DNA from: Streptomyces sp. NBC_00335
GTDB lineage: Bacteria > Actinomycetota > Actinomycetes > Streptomycetales > Streptomycetaceae
Direction of reading: 5' to 3'
DNA length: 64,000 nucleotides
Assembly (NCBI RefSeq): GCF_036127095.1
Contig: NZ_CP108006.1
Span: forward strand, 5,881,501-5,945,500
Shown: positions 60,837-64,000 of the stretch, in pieces
Numbering within the stretch: the stretch's first letter is position 1
Layout of the letters: each line of letters begins with the position of its first letter
Notes under the pieces: generated by a model
Told to the model about the DNA's origin: nothing
Databases searched by the model: none
The model's input: only the letters and a program-made list of their open reading frames with translations
Program-made: the position numbers and the translations under genes

Positions 60837-61855
60837 TGCCCACCCCGCCCACCCTCCGCGACCGGGCCCTCGACGCCGTCAAGCAGGCCATCAACACGCT
60901 CGGGATGTGGCTGCCACCCGCCGGCCGGGAAGCCGTTGTCGATGCGGTGCTGGCCACCACCGCCGCCGAAGCCTGCTGCGTCTGCGGCGGGGGGCCCGTC
61001 ACCTACCGGAACTACCGCGAGCAGCCGTTCTGCCAGCCCTGCGCCGACGGGCAGCCCCGCGTCTGCACCCACTGCGGCGGCGACGGATACGACCCAGAAG
61101 ACCCCGGCGACTACGACCCGGCCGTCCACCAGCACAACCCCAGCACGCGGCAGCCGTGCCCCGAGTGCATCCAGAAGGGGATCCCGCCGCGGCTGGACAT
61201 AACGCCACACGCCAACCGCGACACCTGCCTCGACAACCCGCAGCTCACCGCCGCGATCGGCTACCCGGTCCGCTGCCCCCACTGCGAGACCACCGTGCCG
61301 CCCACCCACTGGACCAAGCACCTCCAACGGCACCACCCCGACGTTGGCGCCTTCCCCGCCGCCGGCTACTGCCCGCACTGCGGACGCGGCGACGCAGGAC
61401 CCACCGCCGACGAGTACGAAGCCCTGCGGAAGCGGGCCCGCCAAGACGCCGCAGCCAGCCGCGAATCCGAACGGCAGCTCCAGCAGCAGATCGATCGGCA
61501 GGCCAAGGAGATCGACCGGCTCCGGGACGCCCTCGCTGGCCTCCACGAGGGCGAGGAATCCCACCCCGAGGCCGCGAACAGCGGCAGCCCCGCCCAGTGG
61601 ATCTGGAGCTGGAATCGCGCCGCCCCTGAGCAGCGCCTCGACATGGCTGGCCGCATCCTCGCTGCTTTCGAGACCGCCGATGGCTGCTTCCTGCTCAACC
61701 ACAAGACGGAGACGCCCCGCCGGAAGTCAGCTGAAGCCACCATCGAGCGCGTTCGAGAGGTCGCCGCCTGGCTACGACTGAACTACCCCGGACTGGACGC
61801 CGGGCAACGAGTCCTCGCCGCGCTCGAACCGCCGAAGGAGGTCCCCGATGCCTGA
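60836..61855 (+). CDS. Multi-zinc-ribbon protein with coiled coil
   Basis: A 339-residue protein. Between residues about 42 and 185 there are at least six CxxC knuckles (CCVCGGG, FCQPC, CTHCGGDG, PCPEC, RCPHC, YCPHCGRG), and HWTKHLQRHHP gives a C2H2-like pair. Residues 190-245 form a coiled coil and the C-terminal 100 residues are helical (WSWNRAAPEQRLDMAGRI). ATG 60836 is preceded by AAGGAGAG. Probably DNA- or RNA-binding; no family assigned. Confidence 0.7.
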   Translation: MPTPPTLRDRALDAVKQAINTLGMWLPPAGREAVVDAVLATTAAEACCVCGGGPVTYRNYREQPFCQPCADGQPRVCTHCGGDGYDPEDPGDYDPAVHQHNPSTRQPCPECIQKGIPPRLDITPHANRDTCLDNPQLTAAIGYPVRCPHCETTVPPTHWTKHLQRHHPDVGAFPAAGYCPHCGRGDAGPTADEYEALRKRARQDAAASRESERQLQQQIDRQAKEIDRLRDALAGLHEGEESHPEAANSGSPAQWIWSWNRAAPEQRLDMAGRILAAFETADGCFLLNHKTETPRRKSAEATIERVREVAAWLRLNYPGLDAGQRVLAALEPPKEVPDA

Positions 61856-62033
61856 CCGCATGGAGGAACCCGGCATCTGCCCCGACTGCGACGGTCTCGT
61901 CGTCACCACCTGGAACGACCTCACCCCCTTCATCCGCAGCATCAGCTACGACGGCGGCCCGGCAGTCCACGCCGAAGTCTGGATCGCAGTGGCACCCGAG
62001 CCGTGCGACAAGCCGCAACCGCCCACCGCCTGA
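61848..62033 (+). CDS. Small zinc-knuckle protein
   Basis: A 61-residue protein with ICPDCDGLV and a late Cys (EPCDKP). ATG 61848 after AAGGAGG, overlapping the previous gene by 8 bases. No family recognised. Confidence 0.6.
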   Translation: MPDRMEEPGICPDCDGLVVTTWNDLTPFIRSISYDGGPAVHAEVWIAVAPEPCDKPQPPTA

Positions 62034-62064
62034 CCCAACCCGTACCGCCCGCACAGGAGTTGCC

Positions 62065-62694
62065 GTGAACGAGTCCACGAACTGCATCTGCTGCACCCGA
62101 GAGCTGTGGGAAGACGAGCTGGGGAGGTTCGCTTGCCGCCCCTGCGAGCGCCGCATCGGCGACCAGCTCGCCGCGATAGCCGGCCCCTACGGCCTGTACG
62201 CCCGCCTCTGCCTCCGCATGGAACCCGGCGCCCACACCGGAGGCGAGATCGTGTCCGGCAGCAGCAGCCCATCCATCCCTGCCAACCTGCAGATCCTCGA
62301 CCTCACCGCGGCCGGCGGGATTGTGGGGACGTTGGAATCCTGGGTGGAGGAGTGGTCCAGCCAAGGACTCGCCACCCGAGGCACTGGCGGACGGCTTCAG
62401 CACCGCATCGACCAGGCCGTGGCCACCCTCCGGCTCAACCTGCCGCGGGCCGTCGAGCGGCATCCGGCGCTTGATGAATTCGCTCGGGAAATCGATGGGA
62501 TTCAGCGGACCGCCAAGGCGCTCGTCGACGGCGGGCGGGAGCCGGTCAAAGCCTCTGCGGTCTGCCTGGGCTGCGGGGGAGGGTTCAAGTTTGGGCTGTT
62601 CGACATCGGCGGGACCGACTGCAACCGGTGCGGGCACCACCACACGCGGGCGCAACTGCTACAGCCCGAGCAGGCGAACGCGTCCGCGGCATGA
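62065..62694 (+). CDS. Zinc-ribbon-flanked hypothetical protein
   Basis: A 209-residue protein. Zinc-binding Cys pairs sit at both ends: NCICCTRELWEDELGRFACRPC (split) at the N terminus and VCLGCGGGFK ... DCNRCGHHHT at the C terminus; the helical centre spans about 60-165. GTG 62065 has AGGAG upstream. It is the last rightward gene before a bidirectional terminator. Function unknown. Confidence 0.7.
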   Translation: MNESTNCICCTRELWEDELGRFACRPCERRIGDQLAAIAGPYGLYARLCLRMEPGAHTGGEIVSGSSSPSIPANLQILDLTAAGGIVGTLESWVEEWSSQGLATRGTGGRLQHRIDQAVATLRLNLPRAVERHPALDEFAREIDGIQRTAKALVDGGREPVKASAVCLGCGGGFKFGLFDIGGTDCNRCGHHHTRAQLLQPEQANASAA

Positions 62695-62699
62695 ACGAA

Positions 62700-62727
62700 G
62701 CCCCCGGCCTCATCCGAGGTCGGGGGC
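62700..62727. terminator. Bidirectional hairpin terminator
   Basis: Arms GCCCCCGGCCTC (62700-62711) and GAGGTCGGGGGC (62716-62727), one G-T pair and a 4-base loop, between convergent genes. Confidence 0.82.
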
Positions 62728-62743
62728 AGTCGTGTGTCCGGGG

Positions 62744-63514
62744 TCAGGCCTGAGGCTCCTCGTAGGGCGGGATCGGAATTGTGTAACTCAGCGCGTACCG
62801 GTCCGCCGCGATCACGATGTCGCACGTCTCCACCGCCCGGTCCTCGACGTAGTACGTCCGAACGATCTCGATGACCGGCACGCCGGGCGCCATCCTCAAC
62901 GCCTCACCCTCGTAGGGTCGCGGCGCCCGCGCAGTCACATCCTCCGTGACGTGCGTGATGTGCAGCCCGATCGAATCCATCCGCGGCACCACTCCAGTGA
63001 TCGGCCCGCTCTCCGGGTGCTCGATCGGCGTGCCACCCGTTAGCGCGAGCGGCTCGTAGGACGTGGACAGCATCATCGGCGTCTCGTCCGCAAGGTACGT
63101 GTAGGTCGTGCGGACGACCTGGTCTTCGGGTTCGATACCGAGGCGTTCGGCAATGGCTTGGGTTGCCGTCGTGGTCCGTGTCGTGTGGTCCCACTCGGAG
63201 CGTCGGCCTTCGGCCTCTGTGGCGCGCTTCATGGGCGAGGCGACCGGCCGCTTGCCGTAGAGGTCACCCGAGATGCGGCGTTCCGGGGGGCGTTGGTCGC
63301 GGACGAAGGTGCCCCTACCTTGCTCCTTCTTGACGAGACCTTCGTTTGAGAGCAGCTCGACGGCGCCGCGGACGACGATCCGGGAGACGCCGTACTCGGC
63401 CATGAGGTCGACCTCGGTGGGCAGTCGGTCTCCAGCCCGAAGGGCGCCGTCGAGGATGCGCTGTCTGATGTCGTCGGCGATCTGCTGGTAAGCCGGCTTG
63501 CCCTGATACGCCAC
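62744..63514 (-). CDS. GntR-family (HutC/UTRA) transcriptional regulator
   Basis: A 256-residue regulator. The GntR winged HTH spans about residues 6-72 (YQQIADDIRQRILDGAL; LPTEVDLMAEYGVSRIVV; KKEQGRGTFVRD), followed by a UTRA ligand-binding domain (PEDQVVRTTYTYLADETPMMLSTSY, split). GTG 63514 is chosen for the AAGGAAGGGG before it; GTG 63541 is the longer alternative. It is transcribed against the rest of the element. Similar GntR regulators repress transfer or replication in Streptomyces integrative elements, so it may control functions encoded to the right. Confidence 0.87.
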   Translation of the reverse strand: MAYQGKPAYQQIADDIRQRILDGALRAGDRLPTEVDLMAEYGVSRIVVRGAVELLSNEGLVKKEQGRGTFVRDQRPPERRISGDLYGKRPVASPMKRATEAEGRRSEWDHTTRTTTATQAIAERLGIEPEDQVVRTTYTYLADETPMMLSTSYEPLALTGGTPIEHPESGPITGVVPRMDSIGLHITHVTEDVTARAPRPYEGEALRMAPGVPVIEIVRTYYVEDRAVETCDIVIAADRYALSYTIPIPPYEEPQA

Positions 63515-63770
63515 TTTGCCCCTTCCTTGGCCATTGGTCACAACAAGTGAACCACGGGGCTGACCGGCACATCTACGGCGGATCGCGTGATGACACGCTC
63601 ACAGCCTTGCACTGGAACGACATTCGTCATAACCTTTAGCCATCGGCAACTTCGACAGAAGCCGCAAGTTCTGCAATGCCCCAGAGCGCGCAAAGGCCCC
63701 AGCAGGTTGATCCCGGTGCTACCAACACCAGGCCTGCCAGGGCCAGCGCATCAGAGATTGGGTCTCAGAG
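63515..63770. promoter_or_regulatory. Divergent promoter region between GntR and HTH genes
   Basis: About 256 bases, relatively AT-rich around 63600-63650, with no convincing gene. It should carry promoters of both flanking regulatory genes; no clear palindrome was found by eye. Confidence 0.45.
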
Positions 63771-64000
63771 ATGCAGCACAAGCCTAACGTGCCTGCCCCG
63801 CAGAGAGGGCAGGCCACCGATCCCCTGAAGGTCAAGGCCATCGCCGACGTCCTCGACGTCGACAGGGCGACTGTGTACCGCGAGATCAAGTCCGGCCGCC
63901 TGACTGCCTACCGCGTCGGCTCCGGACGAGGCACCCTCCGCGTCAACCCGACCGTCTTCGAGCAGTACCTCGCGGACCGCGGCATCCCGGCGATGACGTC
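63771..64000 (+). CDS. Excisionase/HTH_17-type DNA-binding protein, cut by window end
   Basis: At least 76 residues, continuing past the edge. The core DPLKVKAIADVLDVDRATVYREIKSG and RLTAYRVGSGRGTLRVNP (both split from longer runs) is the MerR-like HTH of excisionases and small element regulators, ending with VFEQYLADRG. ATG 63771 lacks a strong ribosome site. It could be the element's excisionase or a second regulator. Confidence 0.75.
   Translation, partial: MQHKPNVPAPQRGQATDPLKVKAIADVLDVDRATVYREIKSGRLTAYRVGSGRGTLRVNPTVFEQYLADRGIPAMT

Larger units (their letters stand above)
43381..64000. mobile_element. Left part of integrated temperate phage-like element
   Basis: The element runs from the tRNA-Val 3' end past the window edge. 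It contains integrase, a divergent repressor/cro-like switch, small overlapping early genes, clamp-like protein, YqaJ exonuclease, Sak4-like ATPase, C5 methyltransferase, initiator with iterons, helicase and many small unknown genes. No virion or conjugation gene is in view. The other attachment site was not found in the window and must lie to the right. Confidence 0.85.

Noticed and set aside
63587..63787. Small plus-strand gene before the last HTH gene
   Set aside because: No ribosome site, atypical low codon bias, and it overlaps the promoter and start of the HTH gene.
43381..64000. Actinomycete integrative conjugative element (pSAM2 type)
   Set aside because: Integrase and GntR regulator would fit, but no FtsK-like transfer, spread or RepSA-type gene is visible; clamp, YqaJ and Sak4-like genes favour a phage. 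Not fully excluded because the right part is unseen.

Overview
The window looks like a piece of a Streptomyces (or very close actinomycete) chromosome. GC and third-position GC are very high, GTG starts are frequent, and the gene content and order match what I recall around aceE, the fab cluster and the ter genes of Streptomyces coelicolor. About 43 kb is ordinary chromosome. The last 20.5 kb is the left part of a temperate phage-like element integrated next to a tRNA-Val gene; its right end lies beyond the window.

Layout: 1-8.2 kb holds metabolic and regulatory genes (dehydrogenase with divergent HxlR regulator, methyltransferase, nitrilase-type amidohydrolase, TetR regulator divergent from a GH3 beta-glucosidase, SGNH lipoprotein, DUF3145). 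8.3-13.2 kb is the housekeeping fatty acid synthesis operon, read leftwards as fasR-type regulator, fabD, fabH, acpP, fabF. 13.3-23.1 kb holds pirin, serine hydrolase, a MerR/aldo-keto reductase pair with a clear palindromic operator, DUF4429, alpha/beta hydrolase, a TetR/MFS efflux pair, a secreted I36-like protein and a potassium channel with a minisatellite-coded tail. 23.1-27.4 kb holds aceE, DUF3052 and a peroxiredoxin. 27.5-37.3 kb is a Ter stress island: three TerD-type proteins, a TerA-like protein, a DUF475/TerC membrane protein, and a biosynthetic module (HpcH/HpaI aldolase, a fused PRTase-TRSP-PRTase/StiP protein, HAD phosphatase, O-methyltransferase). 37.8-40.9 kb is a De Ley-Doudoroff sugar acid operon (GntR regulator, dehydratase, KDPG-type aldolase, KDG-type kinase) whose dehydratase is reduced to an in-frame remnant lacking most of its catalytic barrel.

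The integrated element (about 43.4 kb to beyond 64 kb) begins with a tyrosine recombinase running towards tRNA-Val(TAC). It continues with a divergent XRE repressor/cro-like switch with repeated GTAGGCAAMCG-type sites, and a run of tiny, 4-base-overlapping early genes. Then come a recombination/replication block (short sliding-clamp-like protein, YqaJ-type exonuclease, Sak4-like ATPase), an orphan C5-cytosine methyltransferase with divergent motifs, an initiator-like wHTH protein whose own gene carries an iteron array followed by an AT-rich stretch (probable origin), and a DnaB/RepA-like helicase. After these come many small zinc-ribbon proteins, a J-domain-like protein, a GntR/UTRA regulator and a truncated excisionase-like HTH gene at the window edge. 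No terminase, portal, capsid, FtsK/Tra or lysis gene is visible, so phage rather than AICE is an inference from the recombination/replication genes.
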